DNA of 64,000 bases from an uncultured Bacteroidales bacterium (GTDB lineage: Bacteria; Bacteroidota; Bacteroidia; Bacteroidales; Paludibacteraceae). The stretch covers positions 40,808-104,807 of the forward strand of contig CAMHSB010000004.1 of the NCBI GenBank assembly GCA_946187695.1, written 5' to 3'. Each line of letters opens with the position of its first letter. Position 1 is the stretch's first letter. The notes below the pieces were generated by a model. It made no database searches. It was not told the origin of the DNA and saw only the letters and a list, made by a program, of their open reading frames with translations. Position numbers and translations under genes: made by a program. Below, piece by piece: positions 44,939 to 54,900 of this stretch.

Positions 44939-45261
44939 AAAACGAAGTTAATCGTGCCCAAGGGGCTAAGAAATCTGTAATGATCGTATTTAATCAGGCA
45001 AACACGGGTCGTGTGGAATATATGTTGGACGTGTTAGGCATCCATGGCTTCACGTTCTTTGAGCAGGTGCAAGGTCGTGGTACCAACGGCGGCGAACCCC
45101 GCCGTGGTACGCACGCTTGGCCCGAGATGAACTCCTGCGTCATCACTGTCGTCGAAGACGAACAGGTGCCCGCTTTACTCGAGTCTGTTAAGAAACTTGA
45201 CCTCCGTAACGAAGAAGTCGGTGTCCGTGCTTTTGTTTGGAATATCGAAGCAACAGTGTAG
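44935..45261 (+). CDS. PG0541-family transporter-associated protein
   Basis: Small cytoplasmic protein of 108 residues that goes with RND pumps in Bacteroidota (PG0541-type family). I chose the ATG at 44935 that overlaps the RND stop (ATGA). It shows an alternation resembling a PII-type fold (SVMIVFNQANTGRVEYMLDV, and SCVITVVEDEQVPALLESVK), with a loop RGTNGGEPRRGTHAW. It may sense a nucleotide or metabolite and regulate the pump. The name is from memory of the family, the PII-like fold is an inference. Confidence 0.78.
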   Translation: MKNEVNRAQGAKKSVMIVFNQANTGRVEYMLDVLGIHGFTFFEQVQGRGTNGGEPRRGTHAWPEMNSCVITVVEDEQVPALLESVKKLDLRNEEVGVRAFVWNIEATV

Positions 45262-45280
45262 AAATATCAACAACATCTCT

Positions 45281-46660
45281 ATGGTACATGATTTATATAT
45301 ATTAATGATCACGGCAGGTATAGTGAGTCTGTTGTTCAAATGGTTGAAACAACCGGTAGTGTTAGGCTACATCGTAGCTGGCGTATTAGTCGGACCGAAT
45401 TTAGCGGGTGAGAACCTGGTTAATCCCGAGAACGTCAAGGCATGGGGGGAGATCGGTGTGCTGTTCGTGCTGTTCTGTATCGGTCTCGAGTTCCGGTTAA
45501 AGAAAATGTTCGAGAGTGGTAAAACCGCTTTTATCGGCGTGCTGACCATCGTGGTGGGTATGCTGCTGTTGGGTTACGGCGTAGGGCGGTTTGCACTGTT
45601 GGATAACATGAACTCGATGTTCCTGGCGGCGATGCTCTGTATGTCCAGTACGACCATCGTGATGAAAGCTATCGACGAGGCAGGATGGAGTAAAGAACGG
45701 TTTGTGCAGGGCGCAACGAGTATCTTGATTCTGGAGGATATTATCGCCGTGGTGCTGATGGTGCTGCTATCTAATATTGCTACAAGCAGTAGTTTCGATG
45801 CAGTCGTGATACTCAAGACGATCGGTGTACTGGTGCTGACCTTGGTGGTATGGTTTGTAGTAGGTATCTTAGTAATTCCGACCATTATCCGCAAGGTGCG
45901 TCCCTACCTTAACGATGAGACGCTCATTATCCTTGCGCTCGGCTTGTGTATGGGGATGGTGCTCACGGCAGAAGAAGCCGGCTTCAGTAGTGCGTTGGGT
46001 GCGTTCGTGATGGGTATGGTATTGGCTGAGACCTTAGAATCGCACCGTATCGAGCATCTCATGTCCCCACTCAAGAACGTCTTCGCGGCTATCTTCTTCG
46101 TCTCCGTAGGTATGATGATCAACCCTTCCTCGTTAGTGGAGTACTGGCCGTCGATACTGCTGGTGGCAGTAGTGGTTATCGTTGGTATGATCACCTTCGG
46201 AACCCTCGGTTGCTGGTGGGGCGGAGAAACGCTCAAAGACGCCATGTGTACGGGTTTCTCGTTCGTGCAGATTGGTGAGTTCTCCTTCATCATCGCTACC
46301 TTAGGTAACCAACTCGGTGTCATCGATCCCGCTATTTATCCGATCATCGTCGCGGCCTCTGTGCTGACGACCTTCCTTACCCCATACATTATGAAGACGA
46401 GTATACCGTGTTACAACTTCGTGTATAATCACGCCTCTGCGGGGCTGAAGGCCAAGATCGACAAGCGTGAGCAGGAAGTGGAGCAGGCCGAACAAAAGCC
46501 CATGACTTCGTCTGAGAAAAAACTCAATTCGCATGCCGATAAAGTCAACAAAGTGCTGAAGCATACCGTGGTCACCAAGAGGGTGGTCAACCTCTTCTTA
46601 ACGAACATGACGGAGAATGACCCAAAAACCGAAAATCAAAATAACGAAAGCCATGCATAA
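45281..46660 (+). CDS. CPA2-type monovalent cation/proton antiporter
   Basis: Multi-pass membrane antiporter, 459 residues, similar to KefB/KefC transport domains; about 12 membrane segments. I chose the ATG at 45281 (MVHDLYILMITAGIVSLLFK). Family signatures are LGYIVAGVLVGPNLAG, LFVLFCIGLEF, MCMSSTTIVMK-type sequence, AFVMGMVLAETLESHRIEHL and QIGEFSFIIATLGNQLG. There is no KTN/RCK domain; a short cytoplasmic tail ends it. Nineteen bases separate it from the PG0541-type gene and it overlaps the next by eight. Confidence 0.92.
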   Translation: MVHDLYILMITAGIVSLLFKWLKQPVVLGYIVAGVLVGPNLAGENLVNPENVKAWGEIGVLFVLFCIGLEFRLKKMFESGKTAFIGVLTIVVGMLLLGYGVGRFALLDNMNSMFLAAMLCMSSTTIVMKAIDEAGWSKERFVQGATSILILEDIIAVVLMVLLSNIATSSSFDAVVILKTIGVLVLTLVVWFVVGILVIPTIIRKVRPYLNDETLIILALGLCMGMVLTAEEAGFSSALGAFVMGMVLAETLESHRIEHLMSPLKNVFAAIFFVSVGMMINPSSLVEYWPSILLVAVVVIVGMITFGTLGCWWGGETLKDAMCTGFSFVQIGEFSFIIATLGNQLGVIDPAIYPIIVAASVLTTFLTPYIMKTSIPCYNFVYNHASAGLKAKIDKREQEVEQAEQKPMTSSEKKLNSHADKVNKVLKHTVVTKRVVNLFLTNMTENDPKTENQNNESHA

Positions 46661-47498
46661 ATTCTATCTGATGATTGCGGCGGTGGTGATGACTACCGCT
46701 GTATGGGCACAAAATGAAAGTGACCCTCTGGCTGCCGGTTTAGGCGCCGTAGCAACTGTAGCCGGTGAAACACAAACTCCGACGGACAGCGTATCCGAAA
46801 AGGCTCAGGTAGAAGAGAAACCGTTGTGGAAGCAGAAACTGTACTACGGTTACAATTTCGACATCTATTGGCACCATGACTCAAAACAGAACACGAAAGA
46901 GAATGGTTGGTCAATCGCATTGCAGCCGGAGATAGGGTGGAAACTCAAAGAGCGTGTCTATTTGGGTTTGCGTGTAGGCGGTTCGTACCAGGATGCCTAC
47001 ACTACCTATTCGCAAGAAGAGGTGCTTACCGGCAGAACTTACACTGAAGATATCCGTGTTATGCGCGGTACCTGGGACGTGACACCGTATGTGCGCTATC
47101 GCTTGAAATCAATGTTTAACGACAAGTTAGGTATCTGGCTCGAGGCGCACTTATATACCGGTATGGAGTTTCCGCGTGTGACGGCAGGAAATATATCCGG
47201 CACCGACTATGATGGTTTGAAATACAGCGTCACCTACGGTTGCCAGGTATCGCCGGTTATAACCTATCGCTTTAACCGCAAGAGTACCTTCCAGATCTTC
47301 TTCTCCATCATGAGTCTCGGATATAGCGGCACGACACGTTTCTACGAGAAAACGGATGATTTGACGGGTGACGTTGAGCACCATAGGGAGTACACGAATG
47401 ATATCATTATTTTCTCAGGTAAACTGAAGAACCTGTTGGCTAGTCAGTTTACGCCGGGTATGTACGGATTGAAATTCGGTGTTCAGAAGAATTTCTAA
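46653..47498 (+). CDS. Outer-membrane beta-barrel protein
   Basis: Exported 281-residue protein with signal peptide MHKFYLMIAAVVMTTAVWAQ. Alternating beta strands and a C-terminal LKFGVQKNF ending in phenylalanine mark an outer-membrane barrel. I chose the ATG at 46653, which overlaps the antiporter stop. The function is unknown. Its end overlaps the TamB-Omp85 fusion gene by 20 bases, so they are co-expressed. Confidence 0.8.
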   Translation: MHKFYLMIAAVVMTTAVWAQNESDPLAAGLGAVATVAGETQTPTDSVSEKAQVEEKPLWKQKLYYGYNFDIYWHHDSKQNTKENGWSIALQPEIGWKLKERVYLGLRVGGSYQDAYTTYSQEEVLTGRTYTEDIRVMRGTWDVTPYVRYRLKSMFNDKLGIWLEAHLYTGMEFPRVTAGNISGTDYDGLKYSVTYGCQVSPVITYRFNRKSTFQIFFSIMSLGYSGTTRFYEKTDDLTGDVEHHREYTNDIIIFSGKLKNLLASQFTPGMYGLKFGVQKNF

Positions 47499-50400
47499 TA
47501 GTATTGTTGCTGCGATAGTCGCGTTATTGAGTTCGATGTTGGAAATCGACATCGATTTGGGACGATTGTACCTATCGCCTTTCCACCATTCCCCGATGGC
47601 ACTTTACCGTGCGTATAAGGGAGAAGCGGACTTGCCTCTGCGGATTGAAGTAGACAGTTTGTTTGTAGGGCATCGGGGGCAGGACACACTTATCTACGTC
47701 CATACACTACGGTTAGGAGCAACCTTACGGACGCAAGGTCAAGATTCTATTCTCCAGCGTTTCACGCAGATACCGATTCAGGTGGATGAGTTGTATCTGG
47801 AAAAAACGGTTTTCCACTCGGATAGTCTGATAGCCTCTGTAGGCATTGATGCGCTTGTCGGCAAACTGGAGGTATCCGATTCGCATATCCTCATTGCTGA
47901 AGGCAAGTACCCATTGCACGGACTGCGTCTGAACGATGTAGACGTGCTCATTGACTTGCGCGAGACTGCTCCCGATACCACGGCGCAGGATACAACGCCT
48001 CTGCTATTGGCTTTCGATATTCCGGACGGTGAGTTGCGCAATATCCACTACGCCATGACACCGCTCAACTTGGATATTCGTACGCGCGCGCTATCCACGC
48101 AGGCCTTGGTCGATGTGGGAGCGAATATCTATGACGCGCAGCGTCTGAACGTAGGTGGGCTGGTCTTCGGGCTCGGCGAACTCCGTATTCCGACGGACAC
48201 CATCTACGGCAATGCTTCCGTTCATCTGAACGACTATCTCATCACCTCGGACGGCCTGCATGTACGTTCCGATGAGATGGGGGCGAAAGCCGACCTCTAT
48301 GCTACCGAGATGAACCTCGAGACCATGCGGGTGGAGATCACCGGTGATGCCGAGTACCAAGGCAGCAAGGCCAGTCTGCGGGCGTCCTATGATATTGATG
48401 ACGAAGTCTATGACGCTACTGTTCATATCGATCGTGTCAACCTCTCGCCTTTCCTGAAGGACGCGCCTCGTATTGTCCTCGCCGGTGATGTGGAAGCAGA
48501 GGGTAGGGGTATCAACCCTAAACGCCCCATGCGTTCGCATGTCAAACTGCGGTTGGATGAAGCTATCTATGACAAGTTCAACCTCTCCCATACGCGTTTT
48601 GAGGGATCCACGGACAGCGTCACTTCGCTGGCGCTTTCCATGCCGGGACTGAAAGCGGATATCGCATCTCCGATGCCGCTCATGACGCTTATCGACCGTA
48701 TCCAACCGCTCGTTGCTACAGTCAGTGACTCGGCGGTGATCGCCTCTCTGACCTCGCTCAAAGATCTCACGGTGCTTGATACGATTCGTCGTAAAATACC
48801 GGCTATCAATACTGATATCACGCTGCGCAAAGGCAGTCCGATACAATCCATTATCGATAATACCGGTATAGCGTTTGACAAGGTCGCTGTGGCGTTACGC
48901 TCCGATTCGCAGCAGACCACAGTCAAACTCTCTCCGCTCACTCTGTACCTGCCTGATTCGTTGCGCTTGCCGGCGGTAAAGGCCTCCACGGAGATTCGTA
49001 TGATGGAAGGGTACACGAATGCGATGATTGCTGCCGACACTCGCCTCACGGACGGTGCGATGAGTTTCTATGACCTCTGCACCGACGCGGCGTTCCGGTT
49101 TGACTTGATGCGTGAAGGACGCAACCTGTACGGCGGTGGGAAACTGAAACTGGATAGTATCTATTATGCCAATAAGGATTTGGGTAGTCATGCTGTCAAC
49201 CTGCAGATCGAACCCTCTTCCCTCTATGCCAACGCCCTGCGGGCAGATGTCCAGTTGGATGACATCCCCCTCGAACTGGTAAATAGTTTTGTGACACTGC
49301 CTACTGACATCGGCCTCACTGGTGCGGTGCGGGCATCGGCTTCTGTCGATGGTTTACCCTACAAACCGGACATCTCGGCTGACGTACAGCCGCTGGGTGT
49401 AACGGCCGAATACAAGCCTTACGAGATAGCGATCGGGTTGGGTGAGACTCCGATCATCATGCACCATAACCATGTGGACCTCAACGGCCTGCCGATCTAT
49501 GCTGCAGACAGTACCTACCTAACTCTCAATGGTGGTCTGGATCTCGATAGTATGCGGCTCGACATCACGCTTGCTGCCGATAGTTTTGCGCCGGTCAAAC
49601 TGCCGCAAGGCGGTCCGATCCCCGTCTATGGTGAACTGGCTACCGACATCCGCGGTAGCATTACTGGTGCACTGGACAGTATCATCGCCGATGTCGATCT
49701 GACCCTTCTGCCGGTCACCGACATCACGTACCCTATCGACGAGAAAAATCTGGTGCAGGTCAAGCCCCACGGCACGGTGCATGTGCATTGTCCGGTATCA
49801 AACCTTGACTCGCTCGCCCTCGGTGGACAGATCAACGTCGATGACGGATTTGTCCGTTACTCGCCCAAAGCGTACCCCATCATGCCGTTCCATGTGGACT
49901 CCGGCAGTCATATCGCTTTCAACGGACCGATAGGCCGAACCCAACTGGCTATCTCCGCCTCGCAGAAGGTAAAAGCTGATGTCGAGACGGAAGGGGAGGA
50001 GACACGTCGAGTGGACTTCACCACCGGTGTCCGGATTAACGGCGAACTGGACTCGATCGATCTGAAGAGTATCGGTTTCTTCCTCGAAGCGCCCGATGAT
50101 GAGACCATCACCCGTGAGTTGGCTACCGTGGATGAAGGTACGCGCGAAGGATTGGCTGCAACGCTGCTTGCAACCGGTATGTACGTGGGCGAGAGCAACG
50201 TAGCCGCACAACGTAGCGGATACGCCCTCTCTTCCGTTATCAACAGCCGCATCAATGCCGCGTTGGCAAACTCGAAAATGGGTAAGGTGGTGGACATCGA
50301 CTTTAGTAGCGGCCAGAGCGAACACAACACCGGGACGACCAATGACATGAATATATCGATTAGCAAATCCTTCTTTAAAGATAAGCTGCGCCTCACGTTA

Positions 50401-51957
50401 GGTACCTCGCTGACGGACAATCCGGAGGTCAATAAAACGACCGGTATGTTCGCCAATTTCACCGCCGATTACAAGTTAACCAAAGACGGCAACGTCCTCT
50501 TGCGTCTCTACTCGCAGCGTGACTACAACAACGTCTTCGAGGGGGAACTCTATAAGTCCGGTATTGCTGTACGAGCTACCAAGGACTGGCGGCGTAAACA
50601 ACTCTTCCGTGGGGATAGCATCACCCGTATCTACGGTCTATCGGCCGATGCCGGCGTGGCGTATCGTTCGAATAATAGTATCGGACCTGACCTGACACTC
50701 AAATCGACCATCAGGAACGTGCTCGGCAAAGGCGAGACATTCACGCTCAAAGGCAACGGCGCGTATTACTGGGCGCTGCGTAATCGACATCCGGGTGATC
50801 CGAGAAAGACCGATACGTATAAACTCGGTCTCAACGCCTCGCTCGTCTTCCCGTACCTCCATTGGAAAGGAGATAACAACCCACAAGGCGACACGCGGTA
50901 CATGCTCGGCTACCAATACGAGAACATCGCCGGCGGGTACGGCGTACATAAACTGAGCGGCTCGTTCACCTATTTCATCCGCTCGGCTCACTCTTCTTAT
51001 ATCACGCACGCGTTTACGCCTTTCTCGCTCTCTGTGGTGCTGATGAAAGCGGAGACGGACAGTCTGCTCAACAAAGCAGCCGAGTACCCGCAACTGATCA
51101 AGGTCATTGCCGGCGATGAGTTCATTCCGTCTATTGGGTATAACTTTATCTATGATAACTATCGCTCCAAACGCGCCGTGAATACGTTCTTGGATCTCGG
51201 CGTGAAGGAGTCCGGTAACCTGATCAACGCACTCTATTGCCTCTTCGGCTACAACTGGAACACCAAAGAGAAACCACTCGGAAAGATCACCTTCAATCAG
51301 TTCGTCAAACTCACGGCTGAATTGCGCAATAAATTCAATTTTACGGACAAGATCTGTATCGCTACGCGACTCTTTGCCGGGGCGAATATTCCGCTGGGTA
51401 ACTCACATTTCTCGCCCCTCTCGGAGGCCTTCTATACCGGTGGTCCCAATAGTCTTCGTGCCTCGTCGCCTTACGCCTATGGACCCGGTAACTTCTATTC
51501 GGCGAAATACAACCAGAACTTCTTCCACTCCGGTGACGTGAAGCTCGAGGCTAATTTCGAATTCCGCTTCCCGATCGTGTGGAAACTATACGGCGCAGCG
51601 TTTCTGGATGCCGGTAACGTGTGGAACTGGTACTCGACCATGGATCTGTTTAAGGCCGCCGGACACGATGACTACCTCACGCGCCTCGAGATACCCGAGA
51701 CCCTCTATGACGGCATCATCAACAATCCCGAGTTTGCCAAGCAGATCGCTCTCGGCACAGGTGCCGGTCTGCGTCTGGATATAGACGGACTCGTTGTACG
51801 CCTCGATATCGGTGTCGGTATTCATGCACCGTACCAGACCTTCAAGTACGACAAAGAAGGTAAACCCGACTTGAACAAACCCATAAAATCTTATTATAAT
51901 ATTCCCTCCGCCCTTGATGCCATCCGCATCAACTTCGGTATCGGTTACCCGTTCTAA
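47479..51957 (+). CDS. TamB-Omp85 fusion protein
   Basis: A single 1492-residue chain joining a TamB-like domain to an Omp85/TamL-type outer-membrane barrel. Start is GTG at 47479; an ATG at 47536 is possible. The N-terminus has a weak membrane segment (IVAAIVALLSSML). Residues about 30-1030 are repeated beta strands like TamB/AsmA bridge proteins, and about 940-1030 matches the TamB C-terminal domain (DIDFSSGQSEHN, MNISISKSFFKDKLRLTLGT). The barrel from about 1045 includes FTLKGNGAYYW, the GGPNSLRA...YGPG motif near 1321, GDVKLEANFEFRFP near 1352, AAFLDAGNVW near 1373, and a terminal GYPF. I find no POTRA domains. TamB and its Omp85 partner are usually separate genes. It ends an operon with efflux and antiporter genes. 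Confidence 0.85.
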   Translation: MFRRISNSIVAAIVALLSSMLEIDIDLGRLYLSPFHHSPMALYRAYKGEADLPLRIEVDSLFVGHRGQDTLIYVHTLRLGATLRTQGQDSILQRFTQIPIQVDELYLEKTVFHSDSLIASVGIDALVGKLEVSDSHILIAEGKYPLHGLRLNDVDVLIDLRETAPDTTAQDTTPLLLAFDIPDGELRNIHYAMTPLNLDIRTRALSTQALVDVGANIYDAQRLNVGGLVFGLGELRIPTDTIYGNASVHLNDYLITSDGLHVRSDEMGAKADLYATEMNLETMRVEITGDAEYQGSKASLRASYDIDDEVYDATVHIDRVNLSPFLKDAPRIVLAGDVEAEGRGINPKRPMRSHVKLRLDEAIYDKFNLSHTRFEGSTDSVTSLALSMPGLKADIASPMPLMTLIDRIQPLVATVSDSAVIASLTSLKDLTVLDTIRRKIPAINTDITLRKGSPIQSIIDNTGIAFDKVAVALRSDSQQTTVKLSPLTLYLPDSLRLPAVKASTEIRMMEGYTNAMIAADTRLTDGAMSFYDLCTDAAFRFDLMREGRNLYGGGKLKLDSIYYANKDLGSHAVNLQIEPSSLYANALRADVQLDDIPLELVNSFVTLPTDIGLTGAVRASASVDGLPYKPDISADVQPLGVTAEYKPYEIAIGLGETPIIMHHNHVDLNGLPIYAADSTYLTLNGGLDLDSMRLDITLAADSFAPVKLPQGGPIPVYGELATDIRGSITGALDSIIADVDLTLLPVTDITYPIDEKNLVQVKPHGTVHVHCPVSNLDSLALGGQINVDDGFVRYSPKAYPIMPFHVDSGSHIAFNGPIGRTQLAISASQKVKADVETEGEETRRVDFTTGVRINGELDSIDLKSIGFFLEAPDDETITRELATVDEGTREGLAATLLATGMYVGESNVAAQRSGYALSSVINSRINAALANSKMGKVVDIDFSSGQSEHNTGTTNDMNISISKSFFKDKLRLTLGTSLTDNPEVNKTTGMFANFTADYKLTKDGNVLLRLYSQRDYNNVFEGELYKSGIAVRATKDWRRKQLFRGDSITRIYGLSADAGVAYRSNNSIGPDLTLKSTIRNVLGKGETFTLKGNGAYYWALRNRHPGDPRKTDTYKLGLNASLVFPYLHWKGDNNPQGDTRYMLGYQYENIAGGYGVHKLSGSFTYFIRSAHSSYITHAFTPFSLSVVLMKAETDSLLNKAAEYPQLIKVIAGDEFIPSIGYNFIYDNYRSKRAVNTFLDLGVKESGNLINALYCLFGYNWNTKEKPLGKITFNQFVKLTAELRNKFNFTDKICIATRLFAGANIPLGNSHFSPLSEAFYTGGPNSLRASSPYAYGPGNFYSAKYNQNFFHSGDVKLEANFEFRFPIVWKLYGAAFLDAGNVWNWYSTMDLFKAAGHDDYLTRLEIPETLYDGIINNPEFAKQIALGTGAGLRLDIDGLVVRLDIGVGIHAPYQTFKYDKEGKPDLNKPIKSYYNIPSALDAIRINFGIGYPF

Positions 51958-51960
51958 TGA

Positions 51961-54900
51961 TTATTTAATGAACTCTATCGGGAGACCGAGTAGGGTATAG
52001 AAACGCAGGTCAGGAGTCTGCACGTAGATTGTGCCATCCTGCATGATGAGTTGAGCGCGCCCGCTTAAAGGGACAGGGGCTTCGACAATTGTACCGAGCG
52101 GCTTTTGCCACACGCCTTCGTGATAGATATAGGTATCGCCGGCATCGGCATCAAACGTATAGACATAACTGCTATCCGCGTTGCGTAAAGCGGCTGACAT
52201 AGCGATCTGCTGGGCGTACCAGTGATCCTCAAAAATGCCTACCAACTGGTAAATAACGCCGTCTCCTGGGGCTCCGTTAACGAATGTGATCCGGCCCTCC
52301 ACACTGTCACAGCCTACGATATCCGCTCCGCTGTCGGTCGTGTATAAAGCGCCTTCGATCGCGATCTCTCCGCCCACTACTATACGTGCTGAAACGAGGT
52401 TCGTATCCCGCGGACAGCTTGTCCAACTCGGCGAATAGGAGATGGTGTAGTAGCGTTTGTCATTGTAATCGCCCCATTGTTCCACATCGTACACATAGAG
52501 TCGGATTCCGTCCGGGATATGTACCTGTGCTTGCGGTGTTATTTCTACCTCACTACCGGGTAATAAAGCGACATCGTGCGCAATCTCCAGCGTTCCGGAC
52601 AGCACACGAATTGTCGTGTTGGTGCTAACGGGCAGCACGTATTTGGTGGAGATAAGACTGTAGTTGCTAATCAACGGATTGGTGTGTTTTATATTCAACT
52701 GATCAATGCTCACGTCGCCGCTTGTAGACCAGATTATACGATCGGTAAGCGAATCGTACACTTTGTGGATATAGCTGTTCTCATTCGCTGTGTCGGCGAT
52801 CACAAACAGGGAATTCTGGTTGTCAATGATACGGATATCATCGTGCGTGGCAGCAATCGAACTGATCTTCATATAGCTGGATCCGTACGCTTTACAGCCT
52901 TTGTGATAAACAATCGGACATTCGATATTCTGATAGAAGAAATGGGTGATCGGGTAAACACGTTGCCGGTTGTTGAACATCTCATAGGTGATAGATCCTC
53001 CTTTCCAGTCGCCTAATTGCAGGAACTCGTGGATATGTGAACCGTTCAGTGCCGAGATCGTTCCCGTGCCGGTGATATATCCCCATGCCTGCAGATGCGA
53101 ACCGCTCTCCATGATGATCGATGCGGTTGGAGCCAGATGCAAATGACCGTAACCCGTCGCGCCGGACACCGTGCTGATAATTTCGTAACCGTCTTGCTGC
53201 AATGCACTCACTTCTAAGACACCTTCCACGATTAACGATGTATTGTCCAGCATCTCCACACGCGCAAACGCTTTGCGGTTGTAATTATCGATGGGGGTGC
53301 GGGCTGCTATCGTACCGATAGCGGAGGTCTGACCTTCCTCATTGGCAATCACCAATGTCGCATAGTCGGGAACATAATACGTACCCGCGCTTAACTGACA
53401 ACTGCCATCCACCACCGTCGTGTACGCCCCCTCATTGAACTGCATGTACGCTAAGGCATCTTCCAAACGATCGTAGGTGTTTACCAGTTGCCCGTTCAGG
53501 TATAATTTGGCCACCGGTACACCGGGATTGCTTATCGGACGAATGACATAGTGATATCCCGCCGCGTATTCATCTCCGGACGTGATCTTATAGATACAAT
53601 AGCCTTCCGGCAAGTACTTGCTTAGGTACTCCCGCTCGGAGTAATAACCGCCGTAGAAAAACATCCTGCCGTAAGCCTGGGTATTGTTGTTGATCACGTA
53701 CGCTTTGTCCTGTGCCTGCACTTTCAGATGACAATCGTGCACCCGAACGGTGTCGCTCTCCTCTTTCGGAGCCTGCGTGTTGATGCAGTAGGCCGTGTTA
53801 CCTGCCGAACGCACATCGATCGTACAACGAGCTACCTCTAATTGGCAACCGTTATTGATCCCGTAGGTGTTCTCCGCTCCTTGCGCGGTGATGGTGCAGT
53901 CTTCGATCTGTAACCGGGCGGACGCATTGCCTGTGATACCGCTCACACTGCGCGCCACCAAGGGGTTCGTGCCTTGTGCTTGAATCGTACAGCGACGAAG
54001 GTTCGCACCGCCGTTAGCGCTCACCGCCACACCGCGCACCGTGCAGTCCACCATCTTGTTTTGCGCCGTGTCTTGACGTGCCTTGCTAAAGAACGAACAA
54101 TCGGTCGCCTCCAGGTAACCTCGTGCCATATTGGCGCCGTAGGCGGAGATATAACCCGCTTCGGCACTAAACAGACAGTGCGTCGCATGTTGCCACGTCG
54201 TATCGCGGGCCGCATAGAAAGCAGTCGCCCGCTCTTGTTCCACCCGGCAGATCACCGTGTCGCGAATCAAATCCACCGGGCCATTCGAATAAACAGGATA
54301 GGCTCCGTTCTTGGCGGTACAGGTGACATGCGTATTTTCTATCACGGCGCGGGCATCTGCTTGTATGGTGGAATCACGGTAATTATTAATGAAAATGCCG
54401 TACGTCGGACTGTTCTTGCAGTCCACCTGCACACGGCAATTACGGATCTGCATCTGACTACCGTTCGTGAGACCATATACATATTCCGCGCCTTCGGTGA
54501 ACAACTCGCAATCTTCTACGTGCAGCACGGAAGAGGTGTTGCCGGAGATGGCATGGATACTCTTGGCCAGCAACGGACGAAGGCCCCTGGAGCTTAGTAC
54601 ACAACGCTGCAGAGAGGTCATATATCCGGCGCCGGCACCGATCGCACGTGTACTGCTACCTGTCACAACTGTCGCCGTGTCCATGCGACAGGAGGCGTCA
54701 AATACGCACTCCTCCGCGTAGAGGTCACCTAATTGCGAGAAAGCACCGCAGGCCGTGATGGAGCCTGCTTGGGCGGTAAATGAACAACGTGACATGTGGC
54801 AGCTGGCAGTCGCCCCGTAAGCGTGATAGCCGTAACAGGTATTGAACGTCGTCTGTACACTCACCGTGTCATCTTCCATTTCCAATAGTCCTTTGTTCAG

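Noticed and set aside
50500..50700. Frameshift joining two genes at the TamB-Omp85 border
   Set aside because: The reading frame is continuous and both parts are in the same frame with plausible linker; I therefore report it as a fusion, with reads as the check.
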